DNA from: an uncultured Anaerolineae bacterium
GTDB taxonomy: Bacteria; Chloroflexota; Anaerolineae; J036; Brachytrichaceae
Direction: 5' to 3'
Length of the DNA stretch: 64,000 nucleotides
NCBI GenBank assembly: GCA_937959265.1
Contig: CALGMA010000011.1
Coordinates: 1 to 64,000 of the forward strand
Positions 54,222 to 63,126 of the stretch are shown here, piece after piece. Made by a program: the position numbers and the translations under genes. Position 1 is the stretch's first letter. Each line of letters opens with the position of its first letter. Under the pieces are notes generated by a model. It was not told the DNA's origin, did no database searches, and saw only the letters and a program-made list of their open reading frames with translations.

Positions 54222-55190
54222 ATGAAATGTTGCGTCCTCGGTGCGACGGGGTTTATCGGCGGCCAAATTGCGCGCGCGGCGGTGGCGCACGGGTGGCCGG
54301 TGCGCGCCATACGACGCCATCCGACAAACACCGGTGCGATCGGCGATCTGCCGGTCGAATGGGCACCGGCCGACCTGCGCGATGGCCCGTCGCTGGTGAC
54401 AGCGATGTGCCATTGCGACGTGCTCTTCCATGCTGCCGCGGCCTATCCGCAGGATTTTCGGCGCATCGCGCGCGCCGTTGACGAAGCGCGCGCGGAGATG
54501 CAGCGCGTGCTCGATGCGGCGCGCGAAGCGGGTGTGCGTCGCGTGATCTACACCAGCTCGCTCACAACCCTGGCGCAGCGCTATATCCCCGGCATGTCGG
54601 CGCTGGATGAACGCAGTTGCTACGTCCCCGGCAGCGCGCGCAGTGCCTACTACGAGGCGAAATGGGCCATGGAGCGGCTCGCCCTGGCCGTGCGCGACCT
54701 TGAGGTGATTGCGTTGTTGCCGACTGCCGTGTTCGGCCCCGGCGATGTCAAGCCGACCACCAGTTTGGTCATCCGTGAAGCGGGGCGCGGGCGCATTCCC
54801 GTTTACTTCGACGCCGTGATCAATTGCGTGGACGGGCGCGATGTAGCCGCCTCGCATCTGTCGGCGGCTGAGCGCGGCCGCGCCGGCGAGCGCTATATCC
54901 TGGGCGGGCACAACTTGACGATGCGCGAGCTGCTGGAGACGGTAGATGCCTGCCAGGGGGTGCGTCGGCCTCGACTGCGCCTGGCGCGCGGCTTGGTGCG
55001 CGCGCTGGTTCGGTTGGCCGATGCGTTGCCGTTCGTCAACCTGCCGGAGAACTTCCGCACCTTCGAGTTCTGGGGGCCGGTTTCCTCGCGCAAAGCTGAG
55101 GTCGAGCTGGGTCATGCGGCAAGGCCGTTCGTCGAGACTGCGCGCGATACGCTGGCGTGGTTCGGATTGCTGCGGGCCGAGCGAGCGTAA
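54222..55190 (+). CDS. NAD-dependent sugar epimerase/dehydratase (HpnA-like)
   Basis: A 322-residue extended short-chain dehydrogenase. CCVLGATGFIGGQIAR is the nucleotide-binding motif, VIYTSSLTTLAQR holds the Ser, and SAYYEAKWAMERL gives Tyr and Lys of the YxxxK pair. The pattern resembles the hopanoid-associated sugar epimerase group and dihydroflavonol-reductase-like proteins. The substrate is uncertain. ATG at 54222 begins right at the Rossmann strand; a GTG at 54180 with AAGGA adjacent to it would add 14 residues and is possible. It diverges from the potassium channel gene. Confidence 0.85.
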   Translation: MKCCVLGATGFIGGQIARAAVAHGWPVRAIRRHPTNTGAIGDLPVEWAPADLRDGPSLVTAMCHCDVLFHAAAAYPQDFRRIARAVDEARAEMQRVLDAAREAGVRRVIYTSSLTTLAQRYIPGMSALDERSCYVPGSARSAYYEAKWAMERLALAVRDLEVIALLPTAVFGPGDVKPTTSLVIREAGRGRIPVYFDAVINCVDGRDVAASHLSAAERGRAGERYILGGHNLTMRELLETVDACQGVRRPRLRLARGLVRALVRLADALPFVNLPENFRTFEFWGPVSSRKAEVELGHAARPFVETARDTLAWFGLLRAERA

Positions 55191-55194
55191 CAGA

Positions 55195-56139
55195 TTACTG
55201 GACGGCGAACAAAGGCCTTTCGCTGCGCAGCACGCGGAGCACATCCTCTGCTACTGCCTGACACACGCGCGCCTGTGATTCGGCGGTGAGGCCGGCGATG
55301 TGCGGCGTGAGCAGCACGTTCTCGAATTGGGCCAACGGGTCGGGCTGTTCGGGCGGCTCGTGCGCGCGCACGTCGAGCGCGGCGCCGCCCAGCCGTCCGG
55401 CGCGCAGCGCCTCAAGCAGCGCGGCTTCGTCCACGATCCCGCCTCGGCTGGTGTTGATCAGCGCGGCTGTTGGCTTCATGCGCGCCAGCCGCTCGGCGTT
55501 GATCAGGTGGCGGGTGGTGGGCAGCAGCGGCACGTGCAGCGAGATGAAATCGCTCTCGCCCAACAGGTCGTCCAGCGGCGCGAGCGTTACGCCCAGTTCG
55601 GCAGCGGCGAAATGGTGGGGCGTGATCAAGGGGTCGTGCGCTACCACGCGCATGCCGAAGGCGAGAGCGCGGCGGGCCACTCGCGCGCCGATGTCGCCGA
55701 GGCCGATTAAGCCGAGCGTCTTGCCGTGCAGCTCGAGGCCGGCGCCGAACGCAGCGCGATCCCAACCGCCGCCCTTCGTGTGGTGATCGGCGGCCGGCAG
55801 CCTGCGCGCCAGGGTCAACATCGCGGCCAGGGTGTATTCGGCCACGGCGATGGCGTTGGCGTTGCCGCCGGTGACGACGGTGATCCCCCGCGCGCGCAGC
55901 GCCTCAAGGTCTAGGTTGTCCAACCCGACGCCCAGCCGGCCCACCACCCTGAGCTGCGGCGCGTTGGCGAGGAGCGCCGCATCCACGCGAGTCTGATTGC
56001 GCACGATGAGCGCCGCGCAGTTCGCGAGCTGCGCCGACAGGCGCGCGCGGTCGCGCCAAAGCTCCGGGTCGTAGAGCGTTACGCCTGCGGCTGCGAGGCG
56101 GTCAACGCCTACGGGCATCCATTCGGTGATGAGGAACAT
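55195..56139 (-). CDS. D-2-hydroxyacid dehydrogenase (phosphoglycerate-dehydrogenase-like)
   Basis: A 314-residue NAD-dependent dehydrogenase. GLIGLGDIGARVARRAL (about 143-159) is the Rossmann motif. Catalytic residues are Arg232 (NTSRGG), Glu261 (AHEPPE) and His280 (LTPHIAG). It lacks the ACT domain of full-length SerA, so it may act on glycerate, lactate, glyoxylate or a sugar-derived hydroxyacid instead of serine synthesis. Last gene of the leftward operon running from the right edge, 95 bases after the threonine-synthase-like gene, which fits a catabolic role. Confidence 0.9.
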   Translation of the reverse strand: MFLITEWMPVGVDRLAAAGVTLYDPELWRDRARLSAQLANCAALIVRNQTRVDAALLANAPQLRVVGRLGVGLDNLDLEALRARGITVVTGGNANAIAVAEYTLAAMLTLARRLPAADHHTKGGGWDRAAFGAGLELHGKTLGLIGLGDIGARVARRALAFGMRVVAHDPLITPHHFAAAELGVTLAPLDDLLGESDFISLHVPLLPTTRHLINAERLARMKPTAALINTSRGGIVDEAALLEALRAGRLGGAALDVRAHEPPEQPDPLAQFENVLLTPHIAGLTAESQARVCQAVAEDVLRVLRSERPLFAVQ

Positions 56140-56234
56140 GGGCGACGCTTCGATGGCGGATCACCTGCCTTTCCATCTGCCAACAACGTCGAATTCGATG
56201 AGTTCCTTCTTGGAGTTGCGCTTGCAAACTTCGC

Positions 56235-57458
56235 TCATATTCTCTCTAACACATCCGGCTGATTTGGATCGAGCACCGGCAGCGGCGGCGGCGTGATTAG
56301 CTCGGCGTTCTTGAAGGCACTGCCGCAGCTAAACAGCACGGTGACGTCGTCGGGCGAGAGAAAGCCATCGGCGCGCAGGCGCTTGTAGGCCGAGAGCGTC
56401 GCTGCGCCCTCCGGCGAGGCGAACACGCCGGCCCATTGCGCCATCTCGCGCATGTCGCGCAGGATTTCGGCGTCGCTCACCGCCACTGCCGTGCCGCCGC
56501 TTTGCCGCACCGCGTCTAAGATCAGGTAATCGCCGATGGCAACCGGCACGCGGATGCCCGGCGCGATGGTGTGCGCGTTGGGGAACAGCTCGGCGTGGCG
56601 CTGGCCGGCCTCGAAGGCGCGGACGATTGGCGCGCAACCCTCGGCCTGCGCCACGATCATCTTAGGGCGCTTGGCGCCGATCCAACCGAGCTGCTCCAGC
56701 TCGTCGAAGGCCTTCCACATGCCGACGATGCCGGTGCCCCCGCCGGTGGGGTAGATGATCGCGTCGGGCAACGTCCAATCGAACTGCTCGGCCAGCTCCA
56801 GCCCCATGGTTTTCTTGCCCTCCTGGCGATACGGCTCGCGCAGCGTGGACACGTCGAACCAACCCTTGCGCGCGGCGCCCTCGCGCACCAGCCGGCCGGC
56901 GTCGTTGATCAGCCCTTGCACCAGATAAGCCTGCGCGCCGTATTGGAAACTCTCCTTGCGCATCATCTCCGGCACGTCCTGCGGCATGAACTGATACACG
57001 GTCAGGCCCGCCCGCGCGCCGTAGGCGGCCAGCGCCGAGGCCGCGTTGCCGGCCGAGGGGATGGCGACCGCTGTGACCCCCAGCTCCTTGGCCTTCGACA
57101 CGGCTGCGGATAGTCCGCGCGCCTTGAAGCTGCCGGTGGGGTTGAGGCCCTCATCTTTGATCCACAGCCGGTCGGCGCCCAGCCGTTCGCCCAGCCGGCC
57201 GGCGGGCAGCAGCGGCGTGCAACCTTCGCCAAGCGTGACCACATTGGCTGGGTCGCGCACCGGCATGATCTCGAACCAGCGCCACATGTTCGCGGGTCGC
57301 CGACAAAGGGCTTCCGGCGTCAGATGTTGGCGTGCGGCCTGCAAGTCGTAGCGCGCCAGCAGCACCTTGCCGCACTTCGGGCAAGTCGTGTGAAGCTCGT
57401 CGGCGGAATACGTCGCGCCGCAGTACGAGCATTCGAGATGAGAGAGAAAAGAACGCAT
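56235..57458 (-). CDS. thrC: Threonine synthase (or related PLP lyase)
   Basis: A 407-residue fold-type II PLP enzyme. An N-terminal zinc ribbon (Cys10, Cys13, Cys26, Cys29) precedes TLGEGCTPLLPAGRLGERLG, and PTGSFKARG carries the PLP Lys112. PTGGGTGIVGMWKAFDEL holds the phosphate cup and FSCGSAFKN is near the end. Length and the zinc ribbon match the class of threonine synthases that turn phosphohomoserine into threonine. The gene sits in a sugar operon away from other threonine genes, so a different beta-substitution or elimination substrate cannot be excluded. Confidence 0.82.
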   Translation of the reverse strand: MRSFLSHLECSYCGATYSADELHTTCPKCGKVLLARYDLQAARQHLTPEALCRRPANMWRWFEIMPVRDPANVVTLGEGCTPLLPAGRLGERLGADRLWIKDEGLNPTGSFKARGLSAAVSKAKELGVTAVAIPSAGNAASALAAYGARAGLTVYQFMPQDVPEMMRKESFQYGAQAYLVQGLINDAGRLVREGAARKGWFDVSTLREPYRQEGKKTMGLELAEQFDWTLPDAIIYPTGGGTGIVGMWKAFDELEQLGWIGAKRPKMIVAQAEGCAPIVRAFEAGQRHAELFPNAHTIAPGIRVPVAIGDYLILDAVRQSGGTAVAVSDAEILRDMREMAQWAGVFASPEGAATLSAYKRLRADGFLSPDDVTVLFSCGSAFKNAELITPPPLPVLDPNQPDVLERI

Positions 57459-57506
57459 GGGACTGTGATGGCCTAGCTGGTGGTTCGCAAACTGCGGCCG
57501 CCGCTC

Positions 57507-58934
57507 TCACCCGTTCAGGTTGATCACCATCAGCTTCGGCTCGGTCATCTCCTCGATGGCGTACTTGACGCCCTCGCGCCCGATGCCGCTGGCCTTCACG
57601 CCGCCGTAGGGCATGTGATCCACGCGGAAGGTGGAGACGTCGTTCACCTGTAAGCCGCCGACTTCGATCTCCTCGTAGGCTTGCATGATGCGGCCCATGT
57701 CGCGCGTGAACACGCCGCCCTGCAGGCCGTAGTCGGTGCTGTTGGCCAGCGCGATGGCCTCCTCGAAGGTGTCGTAGGGTTGCACGGTGAGCACCGGCGC
57801 GAACACCTCCTGGCAGCTCACCTTCATCTCGCGGTTCACATCGCTCAGCACGGTGGGGTGCAGCAGCGCGCCCTGCCGGCCGTTGCCGAGCAGCTTGCGC
57901 GCGCCCTGGCTCAGCGCCTCCTCCACCCATGCCTCGGCTTGCATGGCGGCGCGCTCGGTGATCATCGGGCCGACGTCGGTCTCCTCCAGGCGCGGGTCGC
58001 CGACCTTCAGCGCGTTGATCTCATCGAGCAGCGTCTCGACGGCTTCGTTGTAGATCGGGCGGTGGATGAGCACGCGCTGCACGCTGATGCAGTTCTGGCC
58101 GGCGTTGGTGAAGCCGCCGAAAGCGATGCGCTTAGCGGCATAGCCGATGTTGGCGTCCTCATGCACGATGGCCGCGGCGTTGCCGCCCAGCTCCAGCGCC
58201 GCGCGTTTGCGGCCGCACACGCGCTTGAGATGCCAGCCCACCTCGCTGCTGCCGGTGAAAGAGAACATGGCGATGCGTTCGTCGCGCACCAGGTTTTCGG
58301 CTTGCGCGCCGCTGCACGTCACCACGCTGACGGCTTCGGGCGGCGCGCCGGCTTCCAGCAGCATCTCGCCCAGCAGCAGCGCCGAGAGCGGCGTGGCGCT
58401 GGCCGGCTTGAGGATGAAGGCGTTGCCGGCTGCCAAAGCCGGCGCCACCTTGTGGCAGGCCAGGTTGAGCGGATAGTTGAACGGCGCGATGCACAGGATG
58501 ACGCCGAGCGGGAAGCGCCGCACGATGCCGATGCGGTTCTCGCCGTCCTTCGTCCAATCCATGTTGACGACCTCGCCGGGGATGCGCCGCGCCTCCTCCG
58601 ACGCGACGAAGACGGTTTGCTTCGCGCGCGCCACTTCGCCGCGCGCGGCCTTCTTGGTCTTGCCGCCTTCCATGACCAAGGCGTTGACCAACTCTTCGGT
58701 GCGCGCTTCCATCTGGGCATGCAGTCGGCGCAGGATGGCCGACCGCTCGTGCGCCGGCAGCTTGCGCATGACGCGCGCGCCGCGCTGCGCGGCCCGCACG
58801 GCGGCTTCCAAGTCGTCGTCGCTCGGCGAGCAGACCTCGGCGACCGGCTCGCCGGTGTAGGGAAAGCGGACTGCAAACGTCGTCTGACCGGCGCGCCATT
58901 GGCCGCCGATGAGGAACTTCTTTGGCTCACTCAT
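57507..58934 (-). CDS. NAD(P)-dependent aldehyde dehydrogenase
   Basis: A 475-residue ALDH-superfamily enzyme. Asn153 (APFNYP), Glu248 (ALELGGNA) and nucleophile Cys282 (AGQNCISVQR) form the active site, and SFTGSSEVGWHLKR is the cofactor-binding turn. The GQNCISVQR text is typical of the lactaldehyde, glyceraldehyde-3-phosphate (non-phosphorylating) and phosphonoacetaldehyde group. In this operon it probably oxidises a short aldehyde from sugar cleavage to its acid. It is flanked by the transaldolase-like and threonine-synthase-like genes with 48-69 base gaps. Confidence 0.9.
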   Translation of the reverse strand: MSEPKKFLIGGQWRAGQTTFAVRFPYTGEPVAEVCSPSDDDLEAAVRAAQRGARVMRKLPAHERSAILRRLHAQMEARTEELVNALVMEGGKTKKAARGEVARAKQTVFVASEEARRIPGEVVNMDWTKDGENRIGIVRRFPLGVILCIAPFNYPLNLACHKVAPALAAGNAFILKPASATPLSALLLGEMLLEAGAPPEAVSVVTCSGAQAENLVRDERIAMFSFTGSSEVGWHLKRVCGRKRAALELGGNAAAIVHEDANIGYAAKRIAFGGFTNAGQNCISVQRVLIHRPIYNEAVETLLDEINALKVGDPRLEETDVGPMITERAAMQAEAWVEEALSQGARKLLGNGRQGALLHPTVLSDVNREMKVSCQEVFAPVLTVQPYDTFEEAIALANSTDYGLQGGVFTRDMGRIMQAYEEIEVGGLQVNDVSTFRVDHMPYGGVKASGIGREGVKYAIEEMTEPKLMVINLNG

Positions 58935-59003
58935 AGTGGGTTTAGTCTATCTGTCTGTGTGCGCTGTCGCTGCGCGGCGCGAACAACGGGCGGCTGCGCA
59001 GGC

Positions 59004-59666
59004 TCACTCGTACTGCCCTTTGTCCCAGAAATCCTGGAATTTGGCCAGCCCGTCGCGCGTGTAGGGATGGTCGAAGGCGTCTTTATAGACGCTCAGCGCG
59101 GCGGTGACGATGTCCGCGCCGGCGACGGCGGCGTCGGCGATCTGTCGCCCGTTGCGCACGGCGGCCACCAGCACCTCCGTCTTGAAGCCGTAGTTGTCGC
59201 GGATCTGAACGATGTCGGCGATCAGGTCGCGCGTCTCCTCGGCGTTGGCTTCCTTCCAGCCGATGAATGGCGAGACGTAATATGCGCCGGCGCGCATGGC
59301 GGCCAGCGCTTGCACCGCGTTGAAGATCAAGGTGACGTTCACGCGGATGCTGTCCTTGGCCAGGATCGGAATCGCCTTGAAGGCCGGCTCGATGCAGTGC
59401 AGCTTGATCACGAAGTTGGGGTGCAGGGACGCCAGCTTGCGCCCCTCGCGCACGAACTCGTCCACCGTCTTGTAGTGCGGGTTGACTTCCACTGAGACCG
59501 TCTTCGTTGTGCCCTCCACCAGCTTCCCGATCTCGCGAATCACCTGCAACATTGGCTTGCCGGAAGCGAGGATGTGGCGCGGGTTGGTCGTCACGCCGTC
59601 AATGTCCCACAGGTCAAGCGCATGGGCGATTTCGTCTACGATGGCGCTGTCAAGAAAGAACTTCAT
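59004..59666 (-). CDS. Transaldolase of the fructose-6-phosphate aldolase (FSA/TalC) type
   Basis: A 220-residue single-domain TIM-barrel class I aldolase. FFLDSA gives Asp6, DGVTTNPRHI the substrate-binding Thr and Asn, VIKLHC the Schiff-base Lys88, VNVTLIFNAVQALAA the following strand, and YYVSPFIGW the Tyr. In most family members the Lys is followed by I/V-P-x-T; here it reads K-L-H-C-I-E, so substrate preference may be changed. Members cleave or form fructose-6-phosphate, sedoheptulose-7-phosphate or unphosphorylated ketoses. The operon context suggests cleavage of the sugar imported by the adjacent transporter. Confidence 0.88.
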   Translation of the reverse strand: MKFFLDSAIVDEIAHALDLWDIDGVTTNPRHILASGKPMLQVIREIGKLVEGTTKTVSVEVNPHYKTVDEFVREGRKLASLHPNFVIKLHCIEPAFKAIPILAKDSIRVNVTLIFNAVQALAAMRAGAYYVSPFIGWKEANAEETRDLIADIVQIRDNYGFKTEVLVAAVRNGRQIADAAVAGADIVTAALSVYKDAFDHPYTRDGLAKFQDFWDKGQYE

Positions 59667-59725
59667 AGCGTTTTGAACTCTCCATGATGGTTAACCGTGT
59701 CGAACGATGGCATCTCGCCCTGCGC

Positions 59726-60613
59726 TCAGCGGCCGCCGAACCCCGTCAGCGCGATGCCTTGCACAAAGTAGCGCTGCGCGATGATGAACAGCAGCAGCAC
59801 GGGGATGAGCATTAGGGTGCTGGCCGCGAACACCAACTCCCAGTTGGCCACGTTGGAGTCGTTCAGGGCGCGCACGCCGAGCGCAAGCGTCCAGTTGTCG
59901 AGCCGGTTCAGGTAGATCAGCGGGGTGAGGAATTCGTTGTAGTGCTGAATCAGGGCGAACACGGCGATGGTGGCGATCACCGGCTTGCACAGGGGCAGGA
60001 TCACATGCCACAAAATCTGCCAGCGATTGGCGCCGTCAATCGTCGCGGCTTCGTCCAGCTCCTTCGGGATGCCGCGCAGGAACTGATACATTAGAAAGAC
60101 GTAGAGCGTGGTGAGCGCGAACCAGAACGGCACGGTGAGCGGCGCGAAGGTGTCAATCCAACGGAAGGTGCGGAACATGATGAAGCGCGGGATGAGCGTG
60201 ACGATGTCCGGCAGCATGATCGTCGCCACCATCAGCGCGAAGACGATGCGCCGGCCGGGAAATTCCACGCGCGCCAGCCCATAGGCGACGAGCGCCGTCG
60301 AGACCACCGTGCCGAACACCGCTAGCGCAACGACGACGAACGTGTTCCAGGCGAACTTCGCAAAGGGCAGCGTCTGGAACACCTTCGCGTAGTTGCTCCA
60401 TTGCGGCGACTCCGGAATCCACACGATCGGGTGCTGGAAGACCTCGGTCGAAGCCTTGAGCGATGATGAGATCATCCAAAAAGTCGGCGCGAGGAAGGTG
60501 ATCAGGCACGCCGTCATCACGATCTGCAGGATGACCAGGCCGGCAATGCGGCTGAGTTGCCGGCTGCTGGGCTGACCGGTCGTCAGCGGGGTCGTCATGG
60601 TGGATGTTGCCAT
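59726..60613 (-). CDS. Carbohydrate ABC transporter permease, MalG type
   Basis: A 295-residue inner-membrane permease with about six helices. The start ATG at 60613 shares its A with the stop of the MalF-type gene (TAATG); an open frame to 60694 is overlap only. The first helix is GLVILQIVMTACLITFLAP, the usual SSLKAS-type segment follows, and the EAA loop is ELDEAATIDGANRWQILWHV (about 190-210). The C-terminus ends in VQGIALTGFGGR, a near-perfect MalG-family ending (usually GALKG). Confidence 0.94.
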   Translation of the reverse strand: MATSTMTTPLTTGQPSSRQLSRIAGLVILQIVMTACLITFLAPTFWMISSSLKASTEVFQHPIVWIPESPQWSNYAKVFQTLPFAKFAWNTFVVVALAVFGTVVSTALVAYGLARVEFPGRRIVFALMVATIMLPDIVTLIPRFIMFRTFRWIDTFAPLTVPFWFALTTLYVFLMYQFLRGIPKELDEAATIDGANRWQILWHVILPLCKPVIATIAVFALIQHYNEFLTPLIYLNRLDNWTLALGVRALNDSNVANWELVFAASTLMLIPVLLLFIIAQRYFVQGIALTGFGGR

Positions 60614-61536
60614 TAGTCCGAGTAATACACCCAGCGCTGCGAGAGGCCGAACTGGGCAATCGTAAAGCCGATGACGATGACGAACAACTCCCACGAGAGC
60701 GCGGCGGCGTAGCCCATGTTGAAGAACTGAAAGCCCTCGCGGTAGATGTTGAGCACGGCGAACAGCGTGGCGTTCTGTGGGCCGCCGTCGGTCATGATCA
60801 GCGCCGGCACGAAGATCTGGAACGAGTTGATGATGGCGATCACGCAGTTGTAGAAGATCAGCGGCGTCATCAGCGGGATGACGATGCTGAACAGCCGGCG
60901 CACCGGCCCGGCGCCGTCAATGCTCGCCGCCTCCAGCAGCGACTGCGGGATGTTGCCCAGGCCGGCGATGAAGATCACCATCTGCCGCCCGATCATCCAG
61001 AACGACATGATGATGAAGGCGGGCTTGGCGAGGGCGGGGTCGAAGAGCCACTTGGCCGGCGGAATGCCGAGCCAGCCCAGCGCCTCGTTCAGGATGCCGA
61101 ATTCGGGGTGGAACACGCGCTGCCACACCACCGCGCTGGCGACGAGCGGCACGATGATCGGCAGGTAGAAGCCGGCGCGATACAGGTCGCGAAAGCGAAT
61201 CGCCTGCGTCAACGCCAGCGCCAGCGTGAACGAGATGATGAGCTGAATCGGCACGGCGAAGACCGTATAGAACGCGCTGTTGTATAGGCTGAGCTGCGCC
61301 GTCGGATGGGTGAGCGCCTTGATGTAGTTGTCCAGGCCGACAAACGTCGGCGCGCCGATCAGATTCCACTTGTGAAAAGACAACCAGATCGCGTACAGCA
61401 TCGGGAAGGCCGTGAAGACCAGGAATCCGATGATGAACGGCGAGGTCAATAGGTAGCCATCCAGCCAATCGCGCAGCCGGGCGCGCCCGATGCGCCGCGT
61501 TTGCGCTTTTGCCTGCGCCTGGGTGATCGCTGCCAT
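60613..61536 (-). CDS. Carbohydrate ABC transporter permease, MalF type
   Basis: A 307-residue permease. LTSPFIIGFLVFTAFPMLYA is the first helix region. GAPTFVGLDNYIKAL precedes the second helix. The EAA loop is SLLEAASIDGAGPVRRLFSI. Six helices are expected. It lies 66 bases after the binding-protein stop, with a perfect 15-bp stem-loop in between, and overlaps the MalG-type gene by one base. No ATPase gene is in this operon; a shared MsmX-type ATPase from elsewhere is likely, as in many related systems. Confidence 0.94.
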   Translation of the reverse strand: MAAITQAQAKAQTRRIGRARLRDWLDGYLLTSPFIIGFLVFTAFPMLYAIWLSFHKWNLIGAPTFVGLDNYIKALTHPTAQLSLYNSAFYTVFAVPIQLIISFTLALALTQAIRFRDLYRAGFYLPIIVPLVASAVVWQRVFHPEFGILNEALGWLGIPPAKWLFDPALAKPAFIIMSFWMIGRQMVIFIAGLGNIPQSLLEAASIDGAGPVRRLFSIVIPLMTPLIFYNCVIAIINSFQIFVPALIMTDGGPQNATLFAVLNIYREGFQFFNMGYAAALSWELFVIVIGFTIAQFGLSQRWVYYSD

Positions 61537-61553
61537 CGCGCCCTCCGGTGATG

Positions 61554-61594
61554 GGCGCGCGTATCGCGCATCACGCCTGCGCGATACGCGCGCC
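61554..61594 (-). promoter_or_regulatory. 15-bp intercistronic stem-loop between binding-protein and MalF-type genes
   Basis: GGCGCGCGTATCGCG (61554-61568) pairs perfectly with CGCGATACGCGCGCC (61580-61594) around an 11-base loop. There is no T run on either side, so it is better explained as an mRNA 3'-end stabiliser or partial stop that raises binding-protein levels over permease, as known for malE-malF. It ends 18 bases before the permease start. Confidence 0.7.
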
Positions 61595-61602
61595 GCGACT
61601 GC

Positions 61603-63027
61603 CTACTGCTTCGACTTCCAGTACTCGTCGAGCATGGCCTGCAGGCCCTCGTCCACCTTGGGCAGCACTTCTGCCGCCGTGGCGCTCCCGCCGATGAGCG
61701 GATCCCAGCCGACCGGCTTGACCACCTCGCTCCACATCTTCGAGCGGGGGATGCCGCCCACGACATCCACCTCCGAAAGGTTGAAGGCTTCCAGCAGCGC
61801 CTTGCCGTTCTTCACCTCGAAGCGCTCGGTGACCACCGGCAGCCAGAAGTTCTCGATCAGCGCGCTGGTGTTGGGGATGCGGCCGGTGATCTGCGAGTAG
61901 AGCTTGTCGCCTTCCTCGCCGGCCATGAACGCGGCGAAGCCCCACGCCGCTTGCAGTTGGTCGCCCTTCAGCAGCGCGACGCCCTCGGTCCAGCCGCGGT
62001 GCCGGCGCTTGCCTTCGCCGATCTTCGGCATGAGCACGATATCGAACGGCACGTTCTTCTTGTCCTCGCGCAGTTGCGGGCTGTTGAGCGCGGGGAAGAA
62101 CCACGGGCCTTCGTATTTCATCGCCACGTTGCCGGTCTGGATGGTGTTGGCGCCGCCTTGCAGGTCGGCCGGCGTCGGCGCGATCTTCATCTTGTAGTAC
62201 ACGTCCGAGGCCATCTTCTGCACAATGTCCACGATCTCCGGCTGGTTGAACATCGCCTTTTTTGGATCGTAGAGCTGGTCGAATTCCTGCTTGCCGGTCA
62301 GGCGGATCCAGCCGATGTCGCGGAACCAGTTGCCGTTGGCCTGCAAGCCGTACATCTTCTTCTCCGGGTTCGTCAGCTTGGTCGCCAGCTCCATGAATTG
62401 GTCGAACGTCCAGTCGTCGGTGGGGAACTCCAAGCCGGCTTCCTCGAACGGCTTGCGCGCGTAGAACATCAGCATCGCGGCGCGCTGCAGCGGGATGAGA
62501 TAGCGCTTGCCGTTGCGCATCGTCGTGCCCTCGATGCTTGCGACGCCCTCGGGGTACACGTCTTTGAAGTAGGGGGTAGCATTCACGAACTCGTCAATCG
62601 GCGCCAGCACGTCCTGATCGGCATAGGGCTGCCACTCCCATCCCTGGAACGAAGACACGCCGGGCGGCGTGCCGCCGGCGATGCTGGTCTGCAGTTTGGG
62701 ATAGAAGTTCGCGTTGGGTTCGGCGACCGGCGTGACGTTCACCGTCACGTTGGGCGCGATTTCCTTGTAGCGCTTCACCAGCGCCTCCCAGGCCGGGATA
62801 TCGGCGTTGTCGCCCCAGGCCAGGAAGTCAACTGTGGCCGGCGTTGCAGCCGGCGCCGTGGTCGGCGCAGCTTCGGGTTGCGCCGGCGCCTGAGCCGGGG
62901 GTTGTGCGGCCGGCATGGTGGGCGGCGCTGCGCATGCGGCCAACGCGGCCAGTCCGGCGCCTTGTGCGCCTAGGACGAGAAAGCGTCGGCGCGAAATTCG
63001 GACGGATGAAGTCTTCTTCTGGTTCAT
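61603..63027 (-). CDS. Sugar ABC transporter substrate-binding lipoprotein (family 1, MalE-like)
   Basis: A 474-residue extracytoplasmic sugar-binding protein. The start ATG 63027 has AGGAGG eight bases upstream. The signal ISRRRFLVLGAQGAGLAALA with twin arginines and lipobox LAAC fits a Tat-exported lipoprotein. A Pro/Ala/Thr linker precedes the family-1 fold (VDFLAWGDNADIPAWEALVK; WTFDQFMELATKL; NTIQTGNVAMKYEGPWFF; GWTEGVALLKGDQLQAAWGF). An eight-codon frame (63050-63024) overlaps the start as ATGA and could be a coupled leader peptide, or chance. The ligand is unknown; the isomerase-like gene upstream suggests a fucose, arabinose or related monosaccharide or its glycoside. Confidence 0.93.
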   Translation of the reverse strand: MNQKKTSSVRISRRRFLVLGAQGAGLAALAACAAPPTMPAAQPPAQAPAQPEAAPTTAPAATPATVDFLAWGDNADIPAWEALVKRYKEIAPNVTVNVTPVAEPNANFYPKLQTSIAGGTPPGVSSFQGWEWQPYADQDVLAPIDEFVNATPYFKDVYPEGVASIEGTTMRNGKRYLIPLQRAAMLMFYARKPFEEAGLEFPTDDWTFDQFMELATKLTNPEKKMYGLQANGNWFRDIGWIRLTGKQEFDQLYDPKKAMFNQPEIVDIVQKMASDVYYKMKIAPTPADLQGGANTIQTGNVAMKYEGPWFFPALNSPQLREDKKNVPFDIVLMPKIGEGKRRHRGWTEGVALLKGDQLQAAWGFAAFMAGEEGDKLYSQITGRIPNTSALIENFWLPVVTERFEVKNGKALLEAFNLSEVDVVGGIPRSKMWSEVVKPVGWDPLIGGSATAAEVLPKVDEGLQAMLDEYWKSKQ

Positions 63028-63126
63028 GTCCTTTCCTCCTGGAAATTCATCGCTTGAGCAATAGCCAACTTTTCGGTCAATCGCGATAGCGCGCGGCGTG
63101 GAATCAACCTCTTTCTTCTCTCGAAT

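Noticed and set aside
57681-59495. A 604-codon open frame on the plus strand
   Set aside because: It lies antisense to two well-supported genes (aldehyde dehydrogenase and transaldolase), has His/Arg/Ala-rich text without family motifs, and is a codon-usage shadow.
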